Source: Bacteroidales bacterium
GTDB taxonomy: Bacteria > Bacteroidota > Bacteroidia > Bacteroidales > UBA932
DNA length: 64,000 nt
Assembly (NCBI GenBank): GCA_030695025.1
Contig: JAUYTX010000024.1
Span: 46,342-110,341 of the forward strand
Direction of reading: 5' to 3'
The notes under the pieces are model-generated. The model was not told the DNA's origin. It made no database searches and saw nothing but the letters and a program-made list of their open reading frames with translations. The translations under genes and the position numbers were made by a program. Positions 1 to 9,180 of this stretch are shown here, one piece after another; the first letter of the stretch is position 1, and each line of letters starts with the position of its first letter.

Positions 1-187
1 AAATTGAACGTTGATAAATCTGCTCGATTTCTGAGTTGTCACTTACTGTTGTTTTCGCCTCAACCGATCCTCTACGATCAATTACTTTACCTTCAAACAA
101 CATTGTCTCCGCAAGGGTAGTTTTACCAGATTTCGTATTCCCTATAAGGACTACGTTACGGATGCTTTGGGTGGGATAGACTTTCAT
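1..187 (-). CDS. Elongation factor G-like translational GTPase, N-terminal fragment truncated by window edge
   Basis: Minus strand from ATG at 187 reads MKVYPTQSIRNVVLIGNTKSGKTTLAETMLFEGKVIDRRGSVEAKTTVSD..., with P-loop GNTKSGKT and an EF-G-like N-terminus. Confidence 0.75.
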   Translation of the reverse strand, partial: MKVYPTQSIRNVVLIGNTKSGKTTLAETMLFEGKVIDRRGSVEAKTTVSDNSEIEQIYQRSI

Positions 188-277
188 ACTTAATCCAAAT
201 TACTTATTAGTTACTTCTTTTAGCTCATTTTTATTAACAAATTTTAAAAACAGAACATCAAATTTATAAAATATTTT

Positions 278-646
278 TCAATAGACAATATAGTTAACCG
301 CCCTTTCAAAGCTGTCAAAAGTGGTAAATCCCGAATATTTGTATAAATCCTTATAGGCAACCCCCTTTTTGTGTAGGTCTGCCGCAAACTGCACTCTGTA
401 CATATCTGTAAGCTCTCTCAGAGATAATCCAAGGTGGTTTTTTACCGACCTCTCAAGATGCCCGGTTTCTACCCCGGATAGTGCTGCTATATGTTCCGCA
501 CCAAGATTGGGGTTAATAAATAACTTTTGATTTTCTAATATCTCCACAAGGGAATCTGCCCTTTGAAAATCTGCAATCTCACATTTCATAAAACATTTTT
601 TTTGCAAATGTATACCCAGATCATACTCTAAAGCAAACCTCAGCAT
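278..646 (-). CDS. Small stand-alone AraC-type HTH DNA-binding protein
   Basis: 122 aa; AraC-like HTH pattern (LGAEHIAALSGVETGHLERSVKNHLGLSLRELTDMYRVQFAADL). Confidence 0.55.
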   Translation of the reverse strand: MLRFALEYDLGIHLQKKCFMKCEIADFQRADSLVEILENQKLFINPNLGAEHIAALSGVETGHLERSVKNHLGLSLRELTDMYRVQFAADLHKKGVAYKDLYKYSGFTTFDSFERAVNYIVY

Positions 647-779
647 GTGGTTTATCTGATTTTAACTCATTTATATCTTTTTTTAAATTTATTTTCCAAA
701 TAACACATGTTATTCCTGTTATTTTCACAACTTATGGTTGTTGTTCAACAGTGCCATCTTAAACATAAATTTGTCATAT

Positions 780-1175
780 ATGGATTTCGACCAGATAAGA
801 GAGCGCATAAAAAGGGAGAGGAGATCCCTTGGATATACCCAGGAGTACATGGCTACAACATTGGGTATATCGGTGAACTCATATCGCGAAATTGAAAGCG
901 GGACTACATTATTGGTCAATCCCCGATTGGAAGAGATTGCAAAAATTCTTGAGAAACCTCTGGAAAATCTGATTTTTGACACTGCTTCAACAGCAGATTA
1001 CTCACAAAAGCTAAGTATTATTGAGAGGGAGTTTAAAGAGAGGCTTGATATCGCCGAAACTGCATATAAAATTAAGCTCGCCGAAAAAGAGGGGGAGATT
1101 AATGTCCTCAAAGCAAATCTTGAAACCAAAGAGAGCATAATCGGTGTGCTCCGCGAGAGGCTCCCTGAATATTAA
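780..1175 (+). CDS. XRE-family helix-turn-helix regulator with C-terminal coiled coil
   Basis: MDFDQIRERIKRERRSLGYTQEYMATTLGISVNSYREIESG HTH; ORF track starts at 738 but ATG at 780 fits the domain. Confidence 0.75.
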   Translation: MDFDQIRERIKRERRSLGYTQEYMATTLGISVNSYREIESGTTLLVNPRLEEIAKILEKPLENLIFDTASTADYSQKLSIIEREFKERLDIAETAYKIKLAEKEGEINVLKANLETKESIIGVLRERLPEY

Positions 1176-1220
1176 ATATGATTTTCATATTTTAAATGCC
1201 ATTGCTAAATTGCGTTAAAA

Positions 1221-1805
1221 ATGGCAAACACACTCTTAAACTATCTGGAAAAGGGCAAAATTGAGGCCGGTTGCGACGAAGCGGGCAGAGGTTGTCTTGC
1301 CGGGCCGGTCTATGCGGCAGCAGTCATTCTTCCTGTGGATTTCTTTCATCCTCTTTTGAACGATTCAAAACAACTTACTGAAAAGGCGAGAGAATTGCTT
1401 AGGCCAATAATTGAAAAAGAGGCAGTTGCATGGGGTGTTGCATGGGCAGATGCAGGTGAAATTGACAATATAAATATTCTGAACGCTGCAATTTTGTCGA
1501 TGCACCGTGCCATTGGCAAGCTTGCGGTGAACCCTGATCTTCTACTGATTGATGGCAACAGATTTAAACCATATGAAAACATTCCTCACAAATGCATAGT
1601 AGGTGGTGATGGAAAATTTGCCTCAATCGCCGCCGCTTCTGTACTTGCCAAAAGTTACAGAGATTGTTTTATGAGAGAGATTGCAGCTGAGTTTCCGATG
1701 TATGGATGGGATAAAAATATGGCCTATCCGACAAAGTTACACAGGGAGGCCATTAAAAAATTTGGTACTACTGAATATCACCGAATGTCATTCCGACTTC
1801 TATAA
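1221..1805 (+). CDS. rnhB: Ribonuclease HII
   Basis: [23 protein letters not shown] and [10 protein letters not shown] motifs. Confidence 0.95.
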   Translation: MANTLLNYLEKGKIEAGCDEAGRGCLAGPVYAAAVILPVDFFHPLLNDSKQLTEKARELLRPIIEKEAVAWGVAWADAGEIDNINILNAAILSMHRAIGKLAVNPDLLLIDGNRFKPYENIPHKCIVGGDGKFASIAAASVLAKSYRDCFMREIAAEFPMYGWDKNMAYPTKLHREAIKKFGTTEYHRMSFRLL

Positions 1806-1824
1806 GTTGACAGCATTTCCTGAG

Positions 1825-2166
1825 TTAACTGACCTCTTCATTTACATATTTACCAACGGCAAATATGGCAAGTGCAGTTAAAAGAAACGACACAACGATT
1901 TCGGGAGTTGCCGATTTAACATCCCTGAAAGCTCCCCCTAAAGAGGTTAGCCCATCAATTATGGCGCTATAGCCCCCCAGTAATACAAAAATTAAAAACC
2001 CTGCCAGTGCAAAAAGCGGCATTATAATCCAACTTCTGTCCTTCTTTACTGCAGGCTGAGGCAGGCAGTCCAGAGTGGCAAACAATCTCTCGCTAAAACC
2101 CTGGTCATTAATTGTCTGTTTGTGGTCGTCAAAAAACCTCTTTATATTATCCTCTTTCATAACCAA
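1825..2166 (-). CDS. Small membrane protein, possible anti-sigma partner of the upstream ECF sigma
   Basis: 113 aa, two TM stretches; overlaps the end of the sigma factor gene. Confidence 0.45.
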   Translation of the reverse strand: MVMKEDNIKRFFDDHKQTINDQGFSERLFATLDCLPQPAVKKDRSWIIMPLFALAGFLIFVLLGGYSAIIDGLTSLGGAFRDVKSATPEIVVSFLLTALAIFAVGKYVNEEVS

Positions 2167-2644
2167 TACTTTTTAAATGTGTCTCCAGATTTGATTTCGC
2201 TCTTGAGAGGTGGGATTTCACTGTGTTTTCGTTTATTCCTGTAATAATGGCAATCTCTTTTATCGGCTTGTCCTCCATATAAAACAGAAGAATGCAGCAT
2301 CTCTCTTTTTCGTTCAGTTTAGATAGTGCCAAATGGAGCTCCTGATTTTGATATTTTGAGTCTGTTGATTCACTTGAATATAGTTTACCTTCGTTAATCT
2401 CTGTGTTTATGTATCGTTGCGAAATTCTTTTGTTGTCGCAAAAACAGTTATACGCTATTCTAAACAGCCATGTTGAAAATTTTGACTTCCCAAAGAAGGT
2501 GTTCATATTAAGATATGCCTTTATAAACGCCTCCTGTGCAATATCATCGGCCAGAGAGAGGTTGCCGTCGCAGAGGTTAATCAGGAACCGTCTGAGCGGT
2601 TCCTGATTTGATTTTACCTGTTGTTCAAACTCTGCTCTTGTCAA
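2147..2644 (-). CDS. ECF RNA polymerase sigma-70 factor
   Basis: DDIAQEAFIKAYLN, FSTWLFRIAYNCFCD, and sigma-4 INENTVKSHLSRAKSNL. Confidence 0.88.
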   Translation of the reverse strand: MTRAEFEQQVKSNQEPLRRFLINLCDGNLSLADDIAQEAFIKAYLNMNTFFGKSKFSTWLFRIAYNCFCDNKRISQRYINTEINEGKLYSSESTDSKYQNQELHLALSKLNEKERCCILLFYMEDKPIKEIAIITGINENTVKSHLSRAKSNLETHLKSIGYERG

Positions 2645-2655
2645 TCTTTTGTGTT

Positions 2656-3015
2656 TTAATACTCCCCTTTCGGATTATTTCTCTTGTTAATCAGAAAGGC
2701 AATCAATTGTCCTAGTCCAATAAAGAGCGGGATGAATCCGAATGCAGCAAATTTAAGTTCATTAAAAAAGAGGTAAAGTGCAACAAAGATCCCGATACCA
2801 ACCCCAATTATAACCAGTGACGAGGTGAGAGGGTCGCTCTTCTTCTCTTTTCTTGATTCAGTCAATAGCTCCGGAGATATCTCCTTGCCATGCTCAATTG
2901 CTTTCATGATAAGTTCGTTTCTTGATCTTTCTCTTAATATCTTAGAAATAAAGACGATAAGAATTATGATTATTGCGGTTAAAAACGGACTTATGATTCC
3001 AAATACTCCTTCCAT
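2656..3015 (-). CDS. Membrane protein, DUF6249-like
   Basis: 119 aa; N-terminal TM, cytoplasmic linker, two TM segments; in line with the sigma gene. Confidence 0.45.
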   Translation of the reverse strand: MEGVFGIISPFLTAIIIILIVFISKILRERSRNELIMKAIEHGKEISPELLTESRKEKKSDPLTSSLVIIGVGIGIFVALYLFFNELKFAAFGFIPLFIGLGQLIAFLINKRNNPKGEY

Positions 3016-3046
3016 TTTATTTTGTATTATTTGTTCGATTATTAGA

Positions 3047-4183
3047 CTAAATATCCTTTAAATAAGTTGCAGCATCGGCAGAAATTTTTTCCAGGTATTC
3101 GCGGGCATTTTTGATTGCCAACTCTTTTTCAGGCTCTATGTAAGAAATTGCAAACAGCGAAGAGGCTCCTATGCTCTTAATCTCTTTGTCGGACAATTGG
3201 TTATCTCCACAAATTATCCAAAGTGGTTTTTTGTGCCTTTTGCACATCTCTCCAACTCCGGCTAACAACTTCCCTGACAAGCTTTGCTGATCGACCCTGC
3301 CTTCTCCGGTAATTACAAGGTGTGCCTGCATAATGCTCCTCTCAACATCCATAAAGTCAAATAAAACGCGCCAACCGCTCTTTAAGTTTGCTCTGCAGTA
3401 TGCAATAAGGGCAAAGCCAACCCCTCCTGCTGCTCCTGAACCAGGAACTGCAGAAAGATCTTTACCCAGATAATTTGCCGAAATCTTCACAAAGTTTTGC
3501 ATTCCCCTTTCAAGGAGGTCAATTTCATATTCTCCTGCTCCTTTCTGAGGGCCATATACACGGCTTGCTCCTTTTGCTCCGGTCAGAAAATTGGTAACAT
3601 CACTTGCTACTTCGATAGATATCTCTTTTAATAGCGGGTTCGCCCCTGAATCGTCAACATCTCGTATATTTATCAAATCCCGGCCTGCTATGTGTTCTCC
3701 CAATCTGACATCTCTCCCCTCTTCTCCGATAAAACGAAACCCCAGTGCCTCCAGCATTCCCGCTCCTCCATCATTGGTGGCACTACCTCCTATGCCTATC
3801 AGAATATTTTTAGAACCCATTTCGGCCACTCGTTTGATCACAAGACCTAGACCATAGCTGCTGGTGTAAAGGGGATTCCTCTCCTCTTTTGTCAAAAGAT
3901 GCAAACCTGTAGATTTTGCCATCTCTATCAGAACCCTGTCACCCATTTTAAGAACTGGCACCAGAATTTTTCTTCCAAGAGGGTCTATGCTTTCTACCAT
4001 AAATCTCTCGGTTCCCTCTCTTTCAACGGCCTCCAAAGTACCCTCCCCGCCATCGGCTAAGGGAACCTTAACAATTTCTAAACTATCTGAATAAGAAAGC
4101 ATTCCCTTTGAGATAGCCTCCGAAACCTCACTGGCGGTCAGACTTCCTCTGAACTTGTCTACAAGTATGAGAACCTTAATCAT
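3047..4183 (-). CDS. Glycerate kinase
   Basis: VDKFRGSLTASEVSEAISKG, PLADGGEGTLEA, GIGGSATNDGGAGMLEALG and GEGRVDQQSLSGK signatures. Confidence 0.92.
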   Translation of the reverse strand: MIKVLILVDKFRGSLTASEVSEAISKGMLSYSDSLEIVKVPLADGGEGTLEAVEREGTERFMVESIDPLGRKILVPVLKMGDRVLIEMAKSTGLHLLTKEERNPLYTSSYGLGLVIKRVAEMGSKNILIGIGGSATNDGGAGMLEALGFRFIGEEGRDVRLGEHIAGRDLINIRDVDDSGANPLLKEISIEVASDVTNFLTGAKGASRVYGPQKGAGEYEIDLLERGMQNFVKISANYLGKDLSAVPGSGAAGGVGFALIAYCRANLKSGWRVLFDFMDVERSIMQAHLVITGEGRVDQQSLSGKLLAGVGEMCKRHKKPLWIICGDNQLSDKEIKSIGASSLFAISYIEPEKELAIKNAREYLEKISADAATYLKDI

Positions 4184-4280
4184 AGCACACCTCGCTTTAT
4201 GTAAATATAATATATTTCTGACAGATTTATTTATCTTTGTTTTAAGACAACCAAATCAAACAAACATAAAAAAGATAAAA

Positions 4281-6428
4281 ATGAAAAAGACCGGTCTATT
4301 GATTCTTTTTGCCATTTTGCTTTCCATCAGTCCATTAAGGTCTGACGAGGGAATGTGGCTGCTTCCGTTAATTGAGAAGCTAAATATTAAAAAGATGTCC
4401 GAAATGGGGTTCAAATTAACCGCAAAGGATATTTATGATATTAATAACACAAGTCTTAAGGATGCCATAGTGCATTTTGGCGGAGGCTGTACAGGTGAGA
4501 TTATCTCTTCTGAGGGGCTGCTTCTTACAAATCACCACTGCGGTTACGGTGTAATTCAGAGGCTTAGCACTGTTGAAAAGGACTATCTGCAGCATGGCTT
4601 CTGGGCTATGAACCGTCAGGAGGAGCTTCCTTCTCCGGGGCTCTCAGTTACTTTTCTTGAAAGCTTTACAGATGTAACAAAGGAGATTGAAAAAGCCCTT
4701 AAAAAGGCGAATACTGATGAAGAGAAAAAAAAGGCTCTTGATGATAAAATCGAAGAGCTTACAAAAAAGGCAACAGCCAATAACAAGTATTTGCAAGCAA
4801 GAGTAACCACAATGTATGGTGGCAACGACTACTACCTGGTGGTGACAAAAGTCTATACCGATGTTCGTTTTGTAGGTGCCCCCCCTTCATCTATAGGTAA
4901 GTTTGGTGCTGACACAGATAACTGGATGTGGCCAAGACACACAGGTGACTTTTCTCTTTTCCGTGTATATGCCGACGAAAACAACCAACCTGCAGCATAC
5001 TCACCCAACAATAAACCACTTCAGCCTAAAAAGCACCTGACAATATCTTTAAAGGGTGTTGAGCAGAATGACTTTGCAATGGTTATCGGATATCCTGGCA
5101 GAACAAGTCGCTTTATGACCTCAGCAGAGGTTGTCGAAACAAGAGATATCACAAATGCCATCTCAATCTATGTTAGAGGCGTTCGTCAGGATGTGCTTAT
5201 GGCAGACATGGAGGCCGATCCAAAAATTCGTCTTCAGTACTCAAGCAAATATTCAGGCAGTTCAAACTTCTGGAAAAAGGCTATCGGTATGAATGAGACA
5301 TTTGCAAAACTAAATGTTCAGGAGCGTCGTGCTCAGGAGGAGAAAGCATTTGCCGAGTGGGTTAAAAAAGATAAGAAGAGAGTTGAAAAATATGCCAACG
5401 CTCTGGAAAACATAAACTCAGCCGTTGAAAAAAGAGCTCAACCAATGTATCATCTAAGATATCTTCAGGAGGCTCTCGGAAACATTGAGCTTACTGCTGT
5501 TGCTAACCATTATGCCCAAGTAGCGTCATTGCTGGCCAAAGGTGATAAAGAGGAGGCCATGAAGGCTGCCCAAGGGCTGGAGCAGAGAATCAAGGCATTT
5601 TTCGTAAATTATTCAGAACCTACAGACCGCAAGGTTGCCAAAGCACTCATTAAGGTTTACCAGGGTAAGGTTAAAGCCGAAAACAGACCTGAATTCTTCA
5701 AAACTCTGGAAGGTAAATTTGCAGGAGATATTGACAAATTTGTTGATGATATGTTTGACAACTCTGTCTTCACATCTCTTGAAAAGATAGAGAAAGCTCT
5801 TGCAGAAAATCATAATGCAATAATTAACGACCCGGCTCTCGAAGTTGGAAAGAGTATCTTTTCGCTTATGCCTAAATTGCAGGCACAACTTGCAAGAGCA
5901 AATCAGACCTATGCAGACGGACACAAAGCATACATTGCCGGTCAGCTTGAAATGAAAAAAGGTACTGCAATGTATCCAGATGCAAACTCTACAATGCGTT
6001 TAACCTATGGTCAGGTATTGAATTACTCTCCAAAAGATGCCGTTCTCTTTGAACATATCACAACACTTAACGGTGTAATGGAAAAAGAAGATCCTAACAA
6101 CTGGGAGTTTGTGGTTCCTGAGAAACTCAAAGAGCTTCACAAGAATAGGGATTATGGACAGTATGCCATGTCAAACGGTGAAATGCCTGTAGCATTTTTA
6201 ACAAACAACGACATTACAGGAGGAAACTCAGGAAGCCCTGTTCTAAATGCAAAGGGTGAACTGATTGGTTGCGCATTTGACGGCAACTGGGAGGCCATGA
6301 GTGGTGATATCATTTTTGAACCAACTCTTCAAAGATGTATCAGCGTTGATATTCGCTACGTACTCTTTATAATTGACAAATTCGGAGGCGCAGGTCACCT
6401 TATTAACGAAATGACATTGGCGAGGTAA
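4281..6428 (+). CDS. S46 family dipeptidyl-peptidase (DPP7/DPP11 family; DPP7-like subsite residue)
   Basis: Signal peptide; GGGCTGEIISSEGLLLTNHHCGYG (His), TDNWMWPRHTGDF, and TGGNSGSPVLNAKGELIGCAFDGNWEAMSGD (Ser). ORF track start 4155 is probably too early. Confidence 0.92.
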   Translation: MKKTGLLILFAILLSISPLRSDEGMWLLPLIEKLNIKKMSEMGFKLTAKDIYDINNTSLKDAIVHFGGGCTGEIISSEGLLLTNHHCGYGVIQRLSTVEKDYLQHGFWAMNRQEELPSPGLSVTFLESFTDVTKEIEKALKKANTDEEKKKALDDKIEELTKKATANNKYLQARVTTMYGGNDYYLVVTKVYTDVRFVGAPPSSIGKFGADTDNWMWPRHTGDFSLFRVYADENNQPAAYSPNNKPLQPKKHLTISLKGVEQNDFAMVIGYPGRTSRFMTSAEVVETRDITNAISIYVRGVRQDVLMADMEADPKIRLQYSSKYSGSSNFWKKAIGMNETFAKLNVQERRAQEEKAFAEWVKKDKKRVEKYANALENINSAVEKRAQPMYHLRYLQEALGNIELTAVANHYAQVASLLAKGDKEEAMKAAQGLEQRIKAFFVNYSEPTDRKVAKALIKVYQGKVKAENRPEFFKTLEGKFAGDIDKFVDDMFDNSVFTSLEKIEKALAENHNAIINDPALEVGKSIFSLMPKLQAQLARANQTYADGHKAYIAGQLEMKKGTAMYPDANSTMRLTYGQVLNYSPKDAVLFEHITTLNGVMEKEDPNNWEFVVPEKLKELHKNRDYGQYAMSNGEMPVAFLTNNDITGGNSGSPVLNAKGELIGCAFDGNWEAMSGDIIFEPTLQRCISVDIRYVLFIIDKFGGAGHLINEMTLAR

Positions 6429-6478
6429 TTCTCCGCGCCAATTTGTGGTAACTACCACAATAATAACAATATAAAAAC

Positions 6479-6515
6479 GAGCCAATTTTTGTCATAAAAA
6501 TTGGCTCATTTTTAT
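6479..6515 (+). terminator. Rho-independent terminator-like hairpin inside repeat copy 1
   Basis: gagccaattttt-gtcat-aaaaattggctc (12-bp perfect stem) followed by atttttatt. Confidence 0.65.
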
Positions 6516-6525
6516 TGTGGTGAAT

Positions 6526-6638
6526 TCAATCCCTGGGAATTCTTTCCTTATCATTCATTATCAGTTGATTAGTTCTTTTTCGCATTAGTGGTTAAATCGT
6601 TGATTATAAGGCAAAAGGAAAGAATTCCCAGGGATTGA
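6526..6638. repeat. Nested 113-bp segment bounded by 24-bp perfect inverted repeats
   Basis: tcaatccctgggaattctttcctt (6526-6549) and aaggaaagaattcccagggattga (6615-6638) are exact reverse complements. Confidence 0.85.
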
Positions 6639-6737
6639 CTGGCGCGGAGGAAAACTTTTCTCTGTTATTATTGTTGTTTAAATTTGTGTTCTCTTTTGAG
6701 CACAAAAATATAATAGTACAATACAAACACTCATCAG

Positions 6738-7811
6738 ATGGGAATTGATAAAATGGATAAAAATTCAATAGAACAGGCACTTCGAGGTGTGATTCACCCG
6801 GTATCGGAGAGGGACATTGTCTCTCTTGAGATGGTTGAGGATATCAAAATTGAGGAGGGTAAAGTGAGATTTAAGCTTGTTTTCCCATCTCCTGATGCAC
6901 TTTCGGGATCAATTAAAAAGAGTTGCGAACAGGCAATACGGGATGCGTTTCCGGGGGAGGATTTCAAAGTTTCAATTATGGAGCTTGTTAGGGAGAGAAA
7001 GATTAAGAAGAGGGTTACTGTTGAGCTTGGACAGGAATCCATTGCACATGTGGGGCATATAATTGCAATAGCATCAGGTAAAGGTGGCGTGGGAAAGTCA
7101 ACTGTGGCAGTTAATCTTGCCATTGCTCTTGCAAAACTTGGGTACAGGGTTGGGTTAACAGATGCCGATGTTTACGGGCCCTCTGTTCCAAAGATGACCG
7201 ACACCGAAACAGAGAAGCCCTTGGTTGACGATTCAAGTGGAAAGGAGATGATTATCCCTATTGAAAAGTACGGAGTAAAATGGATGTCAATAGGATACTT
7301 TGCAAAACCAGATCAGCCTTTAATATGGCGCGGCCCGATGGCCAGCAACGCCCTTAAGCAGATGGTTCTGCAGGTACAGTGGGGTGAGCTTGATTTTTTA
7401 CTGATAGACCTACCTCCGGGAACCGGTGATGTTCATATTTCAGTAGTGCAGGACCTGCCTCTTTCGGGAGCAATTGTTGTGAGCACACCCCAGGATGTAG
7501 CACTAGCAGATGTTGAGAAAGGGGTAAATATGTTCCGTTCAAAGGATATCAATAAACCAATTCTGGGAATTGTGGAGAATATGTCATGGTTTACACCCGC
7601 AGAGCTACCCAACAACAAGTATTATATATTTGGAAAAGATGGATGTAAAGAGATGGCCAAAAAATTTGACATTCCCCTGCTTGGACAGATTCCGCTAATC
7701 CAAAGCATAAGGGAGTGTGGAGACGAAGGTAAGCCAATAGCACTTTTAGATAGAGAGGATTCAAAAAGCTTCCACAAACTTGCAAGCAAAATTGTTGCAA
7801 TATTGGAGTAG
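6738..7811 (+). CDS. Mrp/NBP35-family P-loop ATPase (Fe-S cluster carrier)
   Basis: IAIASGKGGVGKSTVAVNLAIALA, DADVYGPSVPKM and IDLPPGTGDVHISVVQ. Confidence 0.93.
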   Translation: MGIDKMDKNSIEQALRGVIHPVSERDIVSLEMVEDIKIEEGKVRFKLVFPSPDALSGSIKKSCEQAIRDAFPGEDFKVSIMELVRERKIKKRVTVELGQESIAHVGHIIAIASGKGGVGKSTVAVNLAIALAKLGYRVGLTDADVYGPSVPKMTDTETEKPLVDDSSGKEMIIPIEKYGVKWMSIGYFAKPDQPLIWRGPMASNALKQMVLQVQWGELDFLLIDLPPGTGDVHISVVQDLPLSGAIVVSTPQDVALADVEKGVNMFRSKDINKPILGIVENMSWFTPAELPNNKYYIFGKDGCKEMAKKFDIPLLGQIPLIQSIRECGDEGKPIALLDREDSKSFHKLASKIVAILE

Positions 7812-7847
7812 TTAGCTTAAAATTATTTCACTTAAAGCGTAAAAAAA

Positions 7848-7890
7848 GCCACGGGTAGTGTAAAAATTTCCCGTGGCCTATTTTTTTTAA
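7848..7890 (+). terminator. Rho-independent terminator
   Basis: gccacggg...cccgtggc stem followed by ctatttttttt. Confidence 0.75.
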
Positions 7891-8008
7891 ATATTTGATT
7901 ACTCAAAAAATTGCAAATATTTATTAATTAGAGCTTTAATTTTTAAATCGCATCAACCCAAAGGGTGGAAAAGTGTAATTATTTCCCTTTTTGGTATGGA
8001 TACTTTCT

Positions 8009-9064
8009 TTACTTATCAGACAGTTGTCTGTACTTATCCAGACGCTTTTTCCAGCGCTCTCTTGCGTACTGCTGCATATCGGGATTAACATCCCTTTCGT
8101 CCATGATTTCGAGCCCCAGAATTGTCTCAATTACATCTTCGAGTGTAACTATTCCCTCAAACCCTCCATATTCATCAACCACTAAAGCAATGTGTGCTTT
8201 TTTGGATAGAAGCCTCTCCCATAAGACAGTAAGCGGCTGAAAGTTTGGAACAACTGTAATCTCTCTTTTAATGGATTTTAGTTTAACTCCAAAATTGTCG
8301 TTGGCCACATTTTCAATAACGTCCTGTCTGTGGACAAAACCGATAATATCCTCTTTTCCGGTAGCAGAATAGATTGGTATTCGGGAAAAGTTTCTGTAGT
8401 TTTTATTGTTATGAAACTCTTCAATTGTCATCTCTTCAGATGCTCTCTCCACGACTACACGTGGCGTCATAACATCTTCTACCTTAACCCCTCTGAGTTT
8501 TATTATGTTTTGTATAATACGATTTTCTGCACTGCCGATCAGACCCTCCTCCTCACCAATGTTAACCATTGCAGAGAACTCTTCACGACTTACAGATGCA
8601 TTATCTCTCCCCCCCTTCGAAATAATTTTGGTCAACCCCTCTGAAATGACCACAAGAGGATAAGTTATAAAAACCATTATGTTAATAATCTTTGCTGACC
8701 CCATAGCTATTGATTTCCAATAGTATGCGCCAATAGTTTTAGGAAGAATTTCAGAAAAGACCAGTATAAGGATTGTGAGGGTAGCAGAAATCAGCCCAAA
8801 AGAGATATTATTAAAGACCAGTGTGGCCTGTGCTCCCACCCCTGCAGCTCCAATTGTGTGTGCAATTGTGTTAAGAGAGAGTATTGCAGAGAGCGGCCTG
8901 TCTATATTCTGTTTTAACCTTTTAAACAGCGCCCCCGCTTTTACTCCCTGCTCCTCTTTCATAGATACAAACGACATGGGTGTCGTAAGCAATACCGCCT
9001 CCATTACCGAGCACAGAAATGAAACAGAGAGTGCAAGAAACAGGTAAAAAAGCAATAGGCCCAT
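8009..9064 (-). CDS. CNNM/HlyC-CorC family transporter (DUF21 + CBS domains)
   Basis: N-terminal DUF21 TM region; CBS pair with VEDVMTPRVVVERASEEMTIEEF and VVDEYGGFEGIVTLEDVIETILG. Confidence 0.9.
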   Translation of the reverse strand: MGLLLFYLFLALSVSFLCSVMEAVLLTTPMSFVSMKEEQGVKAGALFKRLKQNIDRPLSAILSLNTIAHTIGAAGVGAQATLVFNNISFGLISATLTILILVFSEILPKTIGAYYWKSIAMGSAKIINIMVFITYPLVVISEGLTKIISKGGRDNASVSREEFSAMVNIGEEEGLIGSAENRIIQNIIKLRGVKVEDVMTPRVVVERASEEMTIEEFHNNKNYRNFSRIPIYSATGKEDIIGFVHRQDVIENVANDNFGVKLKSIKREITVVPNFQPLTVLWERLLSKKAHIALVVDEYGGFEGIVTLEDVIETILGLEIMDERDVNPDMQQYARERWKKRLDKYRQLSDK

Positions 9065-9180
9065 TTAATTGTGTTTTTTATATTGTTTCTTAAAACGATT
9101 TAAAGGACTGCATATTAAGTTACCCTAAATACAATTAGATTATAAAAGGTATTATACTATTTCAATACGTCAGTTTGTCA

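Larger units (their letters stand above)
6431..6649. repeat. Inverted-repeat element copy 1 (CTCCGCGCCA ... TGGCGCGGAG)
   Basis: Termini 6431-6440 and 6640-6649 are reverse complements; related to copy 2 at 41612-41737. Confidence 0.75.
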
